A DNA stretch of 64,000 nucleotides from Eoetvoesiella caeni (GCF_003315175.1 NZ_QNRQ01000010.1:1-64000); one strand, 5' to 3'. Counted from the stretch's first letter, positions 43,088 through 52,142 are shown. Notes: generated from the sequence alone by a model not told the origin. Program-made: numbers and translations.

Positions 43088-44002
43088 TCATGTTTGAGTC
43101 AGGGAATATCCCTGATCAGTTGCGCACGCGCGGAGGCGAAAAATGAACCGATCTAACAAAGCAGATAAATCTGTATTGGCGTGCCGCAATAGGTATGTCG
43201 TCATCACCGCGGAATCTCCGGCGAGCGGGCGAATCACCACTTCAGAACGCCTACATAGGCCAAACCTCGTTGACGTAGTGAAGCCAATACCATAGCCGGC
43301 GCTGACCAACGTGAGCATCATATCCAGAGAGGAAACATGCTCAACAACATTTGGCTCCACTTCCAACGGACGAAGCAGGCGCTCCAATTCACGACTATAC
43401 CCTTCACACATCTGGGGATCACATAGCACCAGCGGATAATGCTTCAACTCGTGTAGAGGTACGTCTCTATACACAAGTAGCGGATGTCGCGCAGGTACGA
43501 TCAGTACCAATGGTTCCCGCCAAACCGGCTCAGCAATTATGTCGCCACCAACATCTGCCGTATGCGCGAAACCAATCGCTACGTCACCGGATCGCAGTCC
43601 CCGTAGCTGTTCAGCCAGAGGCATCTCCGACATTCGTATCTCAACATCAGGATCCTCCTTCCGGCATAGTGCTAGAAACTCAGATAATTGCGGCCCCACT
43701 GCGCCATCAGATATCGCGATTCGTATGCTTCCTCGGAAGCCAGCCGCGACCGCTGTCACATTATCTCGCGCCTGTTCAAGAATAATGAATATCCTGCGGA
43801 CGTCTTGTAAAAATGTAGTTCCTGCGGACGTCAATAGAGTACCTCGTCTATTTCTGTCAAACAGAACTACTCCCAGTTCATCCTCTAGCTCTTTAATAGA
43901 TCTCGACAAGGGGGACTGTTCAATATGCAAGCGTTCAGCCGCCCGAGTGAAATGGAGTTCTTCTGCAAGCGCAATAAAGCAACGAAGATGTCGCAATTCC
44001 AT
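43088..44002 (-). CDS. LysR-type transcriptional regulator
   Basis: A 304-aa protein starting MELRHLRCFIALAEELHFTRAAERLHIEQSPLSRSIKELEDELGVVLFDRNRRG, a standard LysR winged helix; residues 90-300 form the effector domain. The subgroup resembles BenM/CatM-type regulators, so an aromatic or small organic effector is possible. The gene is more AT-rich than its neighbours. It could control the downstream gpmA transcript; no divergent target is present. The 220 nt upstream contain no riboswitch. Confidence 0.85.
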   Translation of the reverse strand: MELRHLRCFIALAEELHFTRAAERLHIEQSPLSRSIKELEDELGVVLFDRNRRGTLLTSAGTTFLQDVRRIFIILEQARDNVTAVAAGFRGSIRIAISDGAVGPQLSEFLALCRKEDPDVEIRMSEMPLAEQLRGLRSGDVAIGFAHTADVGGDIIAEPVWREPLVLIVPARHPLLVYRDVPLHELKHYPLVLCDPQMCEGYSRELERLLRPLEVEPNVVEHVSSLDMMLTLVSAGYGIGFTTSTRFGLCRRSEVVIRPLAGDSAVMTTYLLRHANTDLSALLDRFIFRLRACATDQGYSLTQT

Positions 44003-44225
44003 TAGAGCTTCCAAAATTTCGGGGCAAGGCCGCCGCTGCATCCCACCCTGCAACCTATGAGGAAAACTCGGGAGCCGCCACTCGCTGTGGAGGCAACTCA
44101 AGAATCAAACGCCCCACTAGCGAGTGACTGTTGCACCTATTTCCACACAAACCGCACGGAACCTTAATCTATAAAATCCACCACATCAGAAAACCGAATT
44201 CAGGCTTGACGCAAAGACTGAGACA

Positions 44226-44591
44226 TTAATCTTCCGTGACCCCGATCGTGCCGAATTCAATCGGCGTACGAGAATAGAAGACCCGTAAACCGGGCTCCAA
44301 GCGCAGCCTCTCCAAAAAATCATCACACTCACTCGCCGAAACGGCCATCACAACCTCGACCGGCTGATCGGCCAACTCGAAAAACCTCGCAGAATGCAGG
44401 CGGTGATGAGCGCCAATGCCTTCTTGGGCTGTAAGAACCGTCGCCCCCTGGATTTCCATGGACTTGGCAAGCTCTATTAACCACTGATGAACTGGACGAT
44501 GCTCGTGGGTGTAACTTTGGAGCGTATAGAAGGTCAGTTGATAGCCTTTCATGATGTCACCATCCCGAAGCGTTTTCCATTGCGTCGTCAT
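44226..44591 (-). CDS. DUF190 (PII-like) protein, partner of CrcB
   Basis: A 121-aa protein of the DUF190 family, a ferredoxin-like PII-type fold: KGYQLTFYTLQSYTHEHRPVHQWLIELAKSMEIQGATVLTAQEGIGAHHRLHSARFFELADQPVEVVMAVSA. DUF190 genes commonly follow crcB and are thought to modulate transport by sensing a ligand. An alternative start is the Met14 (MKGYQLT). It begins 6 nt after the crcB stop. Confidence 0.88.
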   Translation of the reverse strand: MTTQWKTLRDGDIMKGYQLTFYTLQSYTHEHRPVHQWLIELAKSMEIQGATVLTAQEGIGAHHRLHSARFFELADQPVEVVMAVSASECDDFLERLRLEPGLRVFYSRTPIEFGTIGVTED

Positions 44592-44597
44592 AGCGAT

Positions 44598-44981
44598 TCA
44601 CCCTTGAGTTAGATACTGAACGAGCCCAATACCGACCAGGACTAGGGCAATGGAACCTGCCACATGAAGGCCGATCTGCAGCGCCGCAAAAGCCAATTCT
44701 CGCTGCTGCAATAGCGTACTGACCTCAAGAGAGAACGTGGAGAACGTGGTCAACCCTCCCAAGAAGCCTGTGATAATCGTTAGGCGCCATACAGGGGGCA
44801 GACCACCGTGGCCGGCGAAAAATTCGTTCGCCAAGCCAATCAGTAGACCTCCCATCAGGTTCGCAGCCAAGGTCCCCAGCGGAATCGTTGGCCATATGCT
44901 GTTCATCTCCATACCCAATATCCAGCGCAATAAGGCACCCAGTGCCGCGCCGATCGAAATACCGATCACGGCGGGGATCAT
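44598..44981 (-). CDS. crcB: Fluoride channel FluC/CrcB
   Basis: A 127-aa membrane protein with four hydrophobic helices. Key Fluc features: GALLRW near residue 15-20, the conserved Asn41 (TLAANLMGG) and GFLGGLTTFSTFSLE at 72-86, which holds the Phe-box and central Na+ site region. It works as a dual-topology dimer exporting F- across the inner membrane. The start MIPAVIGISIG was preferred because it gives the normal family length. Controlled by riboswitch 3. Confidence 0.95.
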   Translation of the reverse strand: MIPAVIGISIGAALGALLRWILGMEMNSIWPTIPLGTLAANLMGGLLIGLANEFFAGHGGLPPVWRLTIITGFLGGLTTFSTFSLEVSTLLQQRELAFAALQIGLHVAGSIALVLVGIGLVQYLTQG

Positions 44982-45104
44982 GAATGACTCCACGCAAAAG
45001 GAAGGGACGGATACTCGTAGAATGAGGGAAAGGCATTGAAGCTGCAGATCGTTTTCATAAGGCCTGAAAATGTGGATTCGAGGCCTGAAACGGAATCCGA
45101 GCAT

Positions 45105-45137
45105 TGCCTGCGGTTCCCGTTCAGGAACTTGCAGGCA
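45105..45137 (-). promoter_or_regulatory. Expression-platform hairpin of the crcB riboswitch
   Basis: Minus-strand TGCCTGC-AAGTTCC...GGGAACC-GCAGGCA. The 5' arm is the pseudoknot strand of riboswitch 3, so hairpin and ligand-bound fold exclude each other. Same geometry as the eno terminator but no U-run follows. Confidence 0.7.
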
Positions 45138-45185
45138 TCATCAGCCGAAGAGGTTTCGGCGGTTTATGGAGAATGCCATCTCCGA
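45130..45185 (-). promoter_or_regulatory. Fluoride riboswitch 3 (crcB)
   Basis: Minus strand: GGAGATGGCATTCTCC (P1), ATAAACCGCC, P3 (CCGAA/TTCGG), GGCTGATGATGCCTGC; GGCAT/ATGCC pseudoknot. This is the textbook partner of crcB. It is divergent from riboswitch 4; both promoters share the 120 nt between them. The 462-nt gap 44982-45443 thus holds two riboswitches. Confidence 0.95.
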
Positions 45186-45289
45186 GAAAAAGCTACTGCC
45201 AGTACGGTATAGTTTAGCAATGGTGCTTCCTCCGCGCAATGTAAACATTCTCAGGCATCGTCACCAGTCTGGCCTCATCTCGGGAATGA

Positions 45290-45366
45290 TGTTACAGTGG
45301 TAATCAGACGGAGATGGCATTCTCCCCTAACTGTCAGCAGACAGGCTGACTAATAATGCCTACGCG
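45290..45366 (+). promoter_or_regulatory. Promoter and fluoride riboswitch 4 (eno-mutS-mutS)
   Basis: An extended -10 (TGT-TACAGT, 45290-45298) precedes P1 GGAGATGGCATTCTCC at 45310. Then come CCTAACTGTC, P3 (CTGTC/GACAG) and a variant 3' strand, GGCTGACTAATAATGCC, in place of the usual GGCTGATGATGCC. GGCAT still pairs with ATGCC. Confidence 0.88.
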
Positions 45367-45395
45367 TTCCTGAACCGGAACCCGTAGGCATTTTT
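45357..45395 (+). terminator. Riboswitch-controlled terminator before eno
   Basis: TGCCTACG-CGTTCC...GGAACC-CGTAGGCA followed by TTTTTG. The 5' arm includes the pseudoknot strand ATGCC of riboswitch 4, so fluoride binding should block the terminator and switch eno on. Confidence 0.9.
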
Positions 45396-45443
45396 GTGCG
45401 TGTTGCGGTTCGGGCATGAAGACCTTTCATGACAAGGTGACCC

Positions 45444-46820
45444 ATGCACAACAGCTCCTGCGCCATCACTGATCTGGCTGCCAACGAAATCCTAGATTCG
45501 CGCGGCAACCCCGCGCTACAAGTTACTCTCACGCTCGAAGATGGAACCACTGCCGTCGCAGGGGTACCTTCGGGGGCCTCTACCGGCGCCTTCGAAGCCC
45601 ACGAGTTGCGCGATGGTGATAACACGCGCTTCGGTGGCAAGGGTGTGTGGCAAGCCGCTGCCCACGTTACCGATACTATCCTCGAAGCCCTGCGGGGCAT
45701 GCGCGCTGACTCCCAGCGCGAGATCGACACTCGGTTGATCGAGTTGGACGGCACCGAGTCCAAGTCTCAGTTGGGTGCCAATGCAATTCTGGGTGTGTCG
45801 CTGGCGTGCGCGCGGGCCGCTGCGGCCTTCCACGGCCTGCCGCTCTTCCAGTACCTGGGCGGATCCGATGCCCACATACTGCCCGTCCCGATGTTCAACA
45901 TTCTCAACGGTGGTAAGCACGCCACGCACGGGCCGGATTTCCAAGAATTCAAGCTTGTGCCGCTGGGGGCGCCCACCTTCGCGCAAGCACTGCGATGCGG
46001 AGCTGAGGTCTACCACGCTCTGCACGACCTGCTGGTCGCCAAAGGGCTGTCCGCGAACGTAGGCGACGAGGGAGGCTTCGTACCGGAGCTGCCCAGCAAC
46101 GAAGCCGCCATGGGCCTGATGATGCAGGCAATCGAGCGCGCAGGATACAAGGCGGGGGAGGATGTCTGCCTGGGCCTGGATCCTGCAGCCACCTCGTTCT
46201 TTGCCGACGGGCGCTACCGCCTGGAACGCGACAAGCTCGATCTGGATTCGGCAGAAATGACGGCCTACTGGGCAGAGTGGGTGGATCGCTACCCGCTGGT
46301 CTCACTCGAAGACCCGCTCGCCGACAATGATTGGAGAGGATTTGCACACCTGACATCGGTGCTGGGCGAACGTGTGCAGGTCGTGGGCGACGATCTCTTC
46401 GTCACCAACCCGCGCTTCCTGTCCCGAGGGCTGGCCGAGCACTGCTGCAACAGCATCCTGATCAAGCCCAACCAGATCGGCACAATCACAGAGACCCAGG
46501 GCACCGCCCGCATGGCTCTGCGCGCAGGGTACACCTGCATGGTGTCACATCGCTCGGGCGAGACACTGGACACCAGCATCGCGGATCTCGCCGTCGCTCT
46601 GAACTGCGGCCAAATCAAGTCCGGCGCGCCGGCGCGCGGCGAGCGCGTCGCCAAATACAACCGGCTGATGGAAATCGAACGCCAACTGGGTGCAAGCGCC
46701 ACATTCGCGGGGAAGACGGCCTTTCCACGGTTTGGGCAGACACATGCAAATGCCGCGGTCTCCCGACCCGACAAGCTCCAAGGCCGAGAGAGCACTCCAT
46801 CACGGGGGCTACCAGCCTAA
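45444..46820 (+). CDS. eno: Enolase, fluoride-inducible extra copy
   Basis: A 458-aa enolase. The mobile loop SGASTG is at 43-48, acid/base Glu209 lies in GDEGGF, metal ligands are Asp246, Glu289 (LED) and Asp316 (VGDD), Lys341 is in ILIKPNQIGT and HRSGET is at 369-374. All catalytic residues appear intact. Enolase is strongly inhibited by fluoride plus phosphate and Mg, so an extra inducible copy is a direct remedy. The C-terminal 35 residues extend past the normal end and look non-homologous. First gene after riboswitch 4. Confidence 0.95.
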   Translation: MHNSSCAITDLAANEILDSRGNPALQVTLTLEDGTTAVAGVPSGASTGAFEAHELRDGDNTRFGGKGVWQAAAHVTDTILEALRGMRADSQREIDTRLIELDGTESKSQLGANAILGVSLACARAAAAFHGLPLFQYLGGSDAHILPVPMFNILNGGKHATHGPDFQEFKLVPLGAPTFAQALRCGAEVYHALHDLLVAKGLSANVGDEGGFVPELPSNEAAMGLMMQAIERAGYKAGEDVCLGLDPAATSFFADGRYRLERDKLDLDSAEMTAYWAEWVDRYPLVSLEDPLADNDWRGFAHLTSVLGERVQVVGDDLFVTNPRFLSRGLAEHCCNSILIKPNQIGTITETQGTARMALRAGYTCMVSHRSGETLDTSIADLAVALNCGQIKSGAPARGERVAKYNRLMEIERQLGASATFAGKTAFPRFGQTHANAAVSRPDKLQGRESTPSRGLPA

Positions 46821-46854
46821 ACCAACCTGGAAGAACAAGAAAAGGAGCACCATC

Positions 46855-48390
46855 ATGATCACTTTCAGCGTGCTGTATCCCGGGCCACAAGACGGCGTGT
46901 CCCGTGAACAGGCCGAGGTGCCAGAGTTCTTCACCGATCTGAATCTGGATCAGATCATCGGCCACATCACCGCAAAAAAAGGCGAATACAACCTGCAACC
47001 TTTCTTCTATCGCTCCCTGGATGAGGCGGATAGCGTGGCCTACCGGCAAGAAGTCATGCACGACCTGGAACGGCCCGCCCTGTATACCTCCTTGATGACT
47101 TTCGCCACACAACTGCAAGCGATGCGTGCACGCCTCACACAGGCTGCGAAGCTGTACTACCCCTTGCAGAAACAAGCGTGGTTTCTGTGCGCAACCGAAC
47201 AATACTACGAAGCCGTCCAGGCCCTGGCGCAAGACCTTGGAAAACTGGAATTTACCTCCCGCGGCATGCAAGCGCTAAAAGCCCATGCAGACAACTACAC
47301 GCAGGGCGCGAATTTCCAGACACTGGTGGCAGATGCAAAGGCCGCCCGCAGCGCCCTTGCATCGATCCGCTACTGCATCCACATCAAGGGCGACACCTTC
47401 ACAGTGCTTGAGTACCAAGGCGAAAGCGACTACAGCGCCGAGGTTTCCGCCACGTTCGAGAAATTCCGTCAAGGGGCAGCGAAAGATTACCGAGTTAAAT
47501 TTCACGATCTGCCGGATATGAACCACATCGAAGCCCAGGTGCTGGAATTCGTGTCCAAGCTGTTCCCGGAGGTGTTCACGCAACTGGATATCTTCTGCCA
47601 GCAGCATCAGGGCTACCTGGATGAAACGCTGGCTGTTTTTGATCGCGAAGTCCAGTTCTACACCGCCTACCTGGACTACATGAACACCTTGCGTGGCAAG
47701 GGGCTGGATTTCTGCTATCCCGAAGTGGGTCGTGTGAACAAGACTGTGTTTGCTCAAGACACCTACGATCTTGCCCTGGCCGACAAACTCCTGAACCAGG
47801 GCAAATCCATCGTGCGCAACGATTTCAGCCTGTGCGACAAAGAGCGCATCTTCATCGTGTCCGGGCCCAACCAAGGGGGCAAGACCACCTTCGCCCGGAC
47901 GTTCGGCCAGTTGCACTATCTGGCGAACCTGGGGCTGCCGGTGCCCGGCAACGCTGCCAGGCTGTTCCTCTATGACCGACTCTTCGCGCACTTCGAGCGC
48001 GAGGAAGACATCCGCAATCTGCGTGGCAAGCTGGAGGACGATCTCGTGCGCATCCACCGCATCCTGCAGGGCGCGACACCCGACAGCATCATCATTATGA
48101 ACGAGATCTTCACGTCCACGACCCTGCAGGACGCATTGTTCCTGGGTAGTCGGATCCTGGAGCGAATCGTCCAGCTGGATCTGCTGTGCGTCTGTGTCAC
48201 CTTCATCGACGAGCTCGCGCACCTGAGCGACACCACCGTCAGCATGGTGAGCACCATCGTGCCCGACGACCCCGCACAACGAACCTACAAGGTCGTTCGT
48301 CGGCCTGCGGACGGAAAGTCCTATGCGCTGTCGCTGGCCCATAAATACCGCATCGAAGCCCACGACCTGGAAGAGAGGCTGCCATCATGA
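46855..48390 (+). CDS. MutS-like ATPase 1 (no mismatch-binding domain)
   Basis: A 511-aa protein starting MITFSVLYPGPQDGV after an AAGGAG site. The C-terminal ABC-type domain carries Walker A GPNQGGKTT at 337-345, IIIMNEIF Walker B near 418 and a STTLQDA signature near 425. Residues 1-320 form helical lever/clamp-like domains (III/IV of MutS); the N-terminal mismatch-recognition domain I with its Phe-x-Glu is missing. Such MutS-like proteins were noted among fluoride-riboswitch-associated genes. The function in fluoride response is unknown. Confidence 0.88.
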   Translation: MITFSVLYPGPQDGVSREQAEVPEFFTDLNLDQIIGHITAKKGEYNLQPFFYRSLDEADSVAYRQEVMHDLERPALYTSLMTFATQLQAMRARLTQAAKLYYPLQKQAWFLCATEQYYEAVQALAQDLGKLEFTSRGMQALKAHADNYTQGANFQTLVADAKAARSALASIRYCIHIKGDTFTVLEYQGESDYSAEVSATFEKFRQGAAKDYRVKFHDLPDMNHIEAQVLEFVSKLFPEVFTQLDIFCQQHQGYLDETLAVFDREVQFYTAYLDYMNTLRGKGLDFCYPEVGRVNKTVFAQDTYDLALADKLLNQGKSIVRNDFSLCDKERIFIVSGPNQGGKTTFARTFGQLHYLANLGLPVPGNAARLFLYDRLFAHFEREEDIRNLRGKLEDDLVRIHRILQGATPDSIIIMNEIFTSTTLQDALFLGSRILERIVQLDLLCVCVTFIDELAHLSDTTVSMVSTIVPDDPAQRTYKVVRRPADGKSYALSLAHKYRIEAHDLEERLPS

Positions 48391-49967
48391 AAGCATTCCT
48401 CATGTATCGTGACCGCGATTTTGACCTACACACGCCCCTGCCATGGAATGAGCCAGACTTGGTGCAGGATCTAGAGCTGGAAACGCTGCTGCACGCGATG
48501 GCACAGGAAGACGAATTCCTGTACAAGGTCTCCCGCACCGCGTTGCTCGCGGGCTGTAGCGAACCGGACGAGGTCCTGTACCGGCAGGCCGTGCTGCAGG
48601 ACTGCCTGGATCATCCCGACGTCGCCCGCTCGCTATATCAGCTTGCCGTAGACACCATCGAAGCCGAGCATAAGAACTACTGGGGGCTGGCCCACTATCC
48701 AAGTGGCGTCCTGCATCACTCCGTCGAAGTCATGACGTTACTGGCGACGGCGCTCAAGCAGCTGCGCGCTATCGCTGATGCCCAGGCCAGTACGTTTTCC
48801 TCCGAGGGCTTTCGCCGGTTCTTCACCATGCTGCAGCACGAACTGGGAGACGACTACTTTGAGACCATCCAGACGCATCTGAATACACTGAAATTTCGCC
48901 ACGGCGTGCTGATCAGCGCCCGCTTGGCGGAAGACAACTGCGGGGAAGACTATGTCCTGTGCACACCAAAAGCCCCGCCACACAGCTGGTTGCTGCGCAC
49001 CTTCGGCAAGAAGCCGCCTTCCTACTCATTCACCCTGGCACCACGCGACGAGAATGGGGCAAGAGCCCTCTCGGAGCTGGGTGACCGGGGCGTGAACCTG
49101 GTGGCTAACGCACTGGCGCAATCGACCGAACACATTCTCAGCTTCCTTCTCATGATGCGCACGGAGTTCGCCTTCTACGTCTCGTGCCTGAACCTGCGCG
49201 AACAGCTGGCACAGAAGGACGAGCCGGTCTGCTTTCCACGGCCTTCACCCGCCGGGGAGCGAACCCTAACCTGTCGTGGCTTGTATGACGTCTGTCTGAC
49301 GCTGCATCTACCGCAGCGCGCAGTGGGCAACGATCTCAATGCCGATGGCAAGATCCTGTTCGTCATCACCGGCGCCAACCAGGGTGGAAAGTCCACGTTC
49401 CTGCGCAGTGTGGGACTCGCACAACTGATGATGGCCAGCGGCTTGTTTGTCCCGGCCGAATCGTACGCCGCCAACCTGTTCCGCGGCTTGTATACGCACT
49501 ACAAGCGCGAAGAGGACACCAGCATGAACAGTGGCAAGCTCGACGAGGAACTCGCACGCATGAGTGCCATCGTGGATCACATCCAGCCCGACGCCCTCAT
49601 CCTGTTCAACGAATCCTTTGCCGCCACCAACGAACGGGAAGGTTCGGAAATCTCCAGCCAGGTTACGCACGCCCTGCTGGCGCATCGGATCAAGGTGTTT
49701 TCAGTCTCGCACCTGTACGAATTCGCCCGCGTCCTGTACGAGGAACACCGGCCCGACGCGACGTTCCTGCGGGCGCACCGCGACGAAGGCGGCCAGCGCA
49801 CGTTCCGGCTGGAAGTGGCTGCGCCGCTTGCCACCAGCCACGGCGCGGATCTGTACGAAAAAATATTCGGCGCAACCACGCCTGGCGACGGTATCCCCCA
49901 GGGGCCAGCTGGGCAGGATGCGCCGCCAGCCGACCCCTTGCCCGAAGAAGCGATCAAGGGCGCCTGA
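48387..49967 (+). CDS. MutS-like ATPase 2 (no mismatch-binding domain)
   Basis: A 526-aa second MutS-like protein that overlaps the first by 4 nt (ATGA). Walker A is GANQGGKST at 329-337 and ALILFNESFAATNEREGSEIS near 402-422 holds Walker B and the signature. The lever region 30-320 is divergent from its partner. Overlap and similar size suggest an obligate heterodimer, as in MutSalpha-type pairs. The last 14 nt overlap the 3' end of the convergent MFS gene. Confidence 0.88.
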   Translation: MKAFLMYRDRDFDLHTPLPWNEPDLVQDLELETLLHAMAQEDEFLYKVSRTALLAGCSEPDEVLYRQAVLQDCLDHPDVARSLYQLAVDTIEAEHKNYWGLAHYPSGVLHHSVEVMTLLATALKQLRAIADAQASTFSSEGFRRFFTMLQHELGDDYFETIQTHLNTLKFRHGVLISARLAEDNCGEDYVLCTPKAPPHSWLLRTFGKKPPSYSFTLAPRDENGARALSELGDRGVNLVANALAQSTEHILSFLLMMRTEFAFYVSCLNLREQLAQKDEPVCFPRPSPAGERTLTCRGLYDVCLTLHLPQRAVGNDLNADGKILFVITGANQGGKSTFLRSVGLAQLMMASGLFVPAESYAANLFRGLYTHYKREEDTSMNSGKLDEELARMSAIVDHIQPDALILFNESFAATNEREGSEISSQVTHALLAHRIKVFSVSHLYEFARVLYEEHRPDATFLRAHRDEGGQRTFRLEVAAPLATSHGADLYEKIFGATTPGDGIPQGPAGQDAPPADPLPEEAIKGA

Positions 49968-51159
49968 TCCGGCGATCGACGGCCAGGAAAACCGGCACGG
50001 CGGCGAGCTGCACCGCCAGGCAAAACAGGACGGCCAAGTCGACGGACTGGCCGTATAGCGCTCCGATGGCGACGCTGCCGCAAAACCAGAACACGCCGTA
50101 GCCGGCTGTGAAGGCACCGAAGGCCGATGCCCGGATGCGCCCAGAAACCATGGGCGCCACCGCTGCCGGAATGATGGACTCGTGTACGCCCATACCCAGC
50201 CCCCAGAGGCAGGCCCCCAGCAGCGCGCCCCAGAACCCACCCAGGAAGACCAGTGGCGCAAAGCACGCGGCCGCCAGCGTCAGCACGATGAGCACGCGGA
50301 ATCCGTAACGGTCGAAAAGCCGCCCGCACACGGGCGCGGCAGCACCGCCCGTCCCCATGGCAACGGCATAGAAAACGGCGATCCACTGGCCGGGCACGGC
50401 GTGGCCGTGCGCGAAGTGATAGGCAATGAGGGGATAGTCGGCAAACCCCATCGCCACCAGCCCTGCACCTGCCAGATAGATCCAGAAGACCCGAGGCAGT
50501 TGGTCGGAGCCGGTGGAAGCGAATTGCCGCTCCATGTCCTCGGGCGAGGGATAAAGATGGTGCGCCAGGAACACGAAAGCGATATTCAAGGCCGCTGGAA
50601 TCACCAGCACAGCGAAGGCCTCGCGGTAGCTTCCCTGCAGACCAAGCACTGCGGCCACCGCCAGCGGACCGACGACGGCACCGAACTGATCCAGCATCTC
50701 GTGCAGCCCGAACACCCAGCCATAGCCGCCGCCAACCTGAGCCGCGGCATGCGACAGCATGGCGTCTCGCGGCGGGTTGCGGATGGCCTTGCCCACCCGT
50801 TCGAGGATGATGAGCACCGCCACCGCGGGCCATGTGTCGGCCAGCGCAAGCGCTGGCACAGCCGACATTTGCAGCAGATAGCCGATGATGGTGATGAGCC
50901 AGAACCGCTGGCTGGAATCGGCCAGCCAGCCCGAGAACAGACGTAGCCCGTACCCCAGCAGCTCGCCCAGCCCGGTGACGGTTCCCACCGCCAGCGCCGA
51001 GACCTGCAAACCCGCCAGATAGGGCCCCAGGATGCTGCGGGCCCCCTCGTAGGTAGAGTCCGCGAAAAAGCTGACGATACCGATGAGAAAAACGAAGCGG
51101 TAAGCGATACGGCTTGCGGATCCGGAGTGCCCTTCGCCGGGTCGTTCAAGTGGCCTCAT
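49954..51159 (-). CDS. MFS transporter in the DUF190-DUF211 operon
   Basis: A 401-aa membrane protein with about 12 helices, starting MRPLERPGEGHSGSASRIAYRFVFLIGIVSFFADSTYEGARSILGPYLAGL. The SFFADSTYEGARSI phrase near residue 30 marks a subgroup of proteobacterial MFS proteins of unknown substrate. Loop motif SGWLADSSQRFW lies near 80. Last gene of the leftward riboswitch-5 operon; export of an organofluorine or metal-fluoride compound would be speculative. Confidence 0.8.
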   Translation of the reverse strand: MRPLERPGEGHSGSASRIAYRFVFLIGIVSFFADSTYEGARSILGPYLAGLQVSALAVGTVTGLGELLGYGLRLFSGWLADSSQRFWLITIIGYLLQMSAVPALALADTWPAVAVLIILERVGKAIRNPPRDAMLSHAAAQVGGGYGWVFGLHEMLDQFGAVVGPLAVAAVLGLQGSYREAFAVLVIPAALNIAFVFLAHHLYPSPEDMERQFASTGSDQLPRVFWIYLAGAGLVAMGFADYPLIAYHFAHGHAVPGQWIAVFYAVAMGTGGAAAPVCGRLFDRYGFRVLIVLTLAAACFAPLVFLGGFWGALLGACLWGLGMGVHESIIPAAVAPMVSGRIRASAFGAFTAGYGVFWFCGSVAIGALYGQSVDLAVLFCLAVQLAAVPVFLAVDRRIRRP

Positions 51160-51173
51160 TGCGGCCCCCAATC

Positions 51174-51683
51174 TCAGACTATGTGAAGATAGACACCGAT
51201 CACGGTCACCACGAAACCGCCCGCCAGCATGGCGGCTGCCCATACGATCGGACGGCCATGCGCGGCCCGCGCAATCGAGATCCCAAGCACGCCAAGGCTT
51301 ACGACAGTCACCGCCAGGACCGGATACCCGCTCACCCCTGTCGCCGCCGCAAAAAACAGTGGCGCCCCCGCCCCCACGAACGAACACATGCCCGCAACTA
51401 ATGCCATGAACGCCGCCTCCAGGAGGGCGGCTCGCCCCTGGCGCGTTCTGGCCATGCGTCCTCGCACCAGGACGTTGAGCTGCCGGTCGGCGTGCACCAG
51501 TTCCCCACGCAGCTGCGCATAGCCAGCCACGAACAGCATGAATGCGCTTTCGACCGCGCTCGCTGCGGCAATGCGAAACGCAAGCGACAGCGTGACCGGC
51601 ACCACGTCGCCTTGCAGACGATTGGCCGCCAGCATGAGGGTGTTCAGGATCCCGTCGGACAGGCCAAGCGCCACTGGCAGCAA
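51174..51683 (-). CDS. VIT/CCC1-like membrane protein
   Basis: A 169-aa membrane protein with four to five helices, beginning LPVALGLSDGILNTLMLAAN. The opening LSDG-ILNTL and the later AGAGAPLFFA region suggest the VIT1/CCC1 Fe/Mn transporter family, but assignment is tentative. The start codon is TTG (51681-51683); an in-frame stop lies just upstream, so no ATG start is possible. It begins 20 nt after the DUF211 stop, so the two are linked. Could adjust a divalent metal that binds fluoride (inference). Confidence 0.6.
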   Translation of the reverse strand: MLPVALGLSDGILNTLMLAANRLQGDVVPVTLSLAFRIAAASAVESAFMLFVAGYAQLRGELVHADRQLNVLVRGRMARTRQGRAALLEAAFMALVAGMCSFVGAGAPLFFAAATGVSGYPVLAVTVVSLGVLGISIARAAHGRPIVWAAAMLAGGFVVTVIGVYLHIV

Positions 51684-51702
51684 CAGTTGTACCTATGCCG
51701 CT

Positions 51703-51987
51703 TCATCGCGCACGCGGCACATGCTCGACGATATGGGTACCTGCGACCATTTCGTCAGTGCTGTGGACCACCGCACCGGTATCGTTGATGGCAGTGATGA
51801 GCGCGTCGTAGTCGATGTGTTCTCCGACCACCGTCACCTCCATGCCGACCGTTTCCACGTCGATTTCCTTGACCGTGATGTTGACTGCCTGAACACCTGG
51901 AGAGGCCTCTATGGCGGCAGCAATTTCAATCATGTCGGGCCGTGCCCGGGCCTTATCGACATCAAGCATCACACGGCGCAAGTTCAT
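51703..51987 (-). CDS. DUF211 family protein
   Basis: A 94-aa protein: MNLRRVMLDVDKARARPDMIEIAAAIEASPGVQAVNITVKEIDVETVGMEVTVVGEHIDYDALITAINDTGAVVHSTDEMVAG. This matches DUF211, a ferredoxin-like small protein resembling PII or ACT regulators. The pairing DUF211 plus VIT-like membrane protein is seen elsewhere and parallels DUF190 plus CrcB: a small sensor next to a transporter. Confidence 0.8.
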   Translation of the reverse strand: MNLRRVMLDVDKARARPDMIEIAAAIEASPGVQAVNITVKEIDVETVGMEVTVVGEHIDYDALITAINDTGAVVHSTDEMVAGTHIVEHVPRAR

Positions 51988-52142
51988 GGTTTGACTCTCT
52001 TCTAGCTGAAATCTAATAAATGGCGCGGCGACAAATCGATCGCCCCCGCAACATCAGTGCCTACTGAAGCTACTGATGAGCTTGATCTGCGGAGAGCCAA
52101 CCATGTATCCACTGATGCACTATCCGCGTTCGTACGAAGTCG

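Noticed and set aside
50182-50946. Rightward 254-aa ORF inside the MFS gene
   Set aside because: Antisense shadow of a well-supported membrane protein; His/Arg-rich and without homology.
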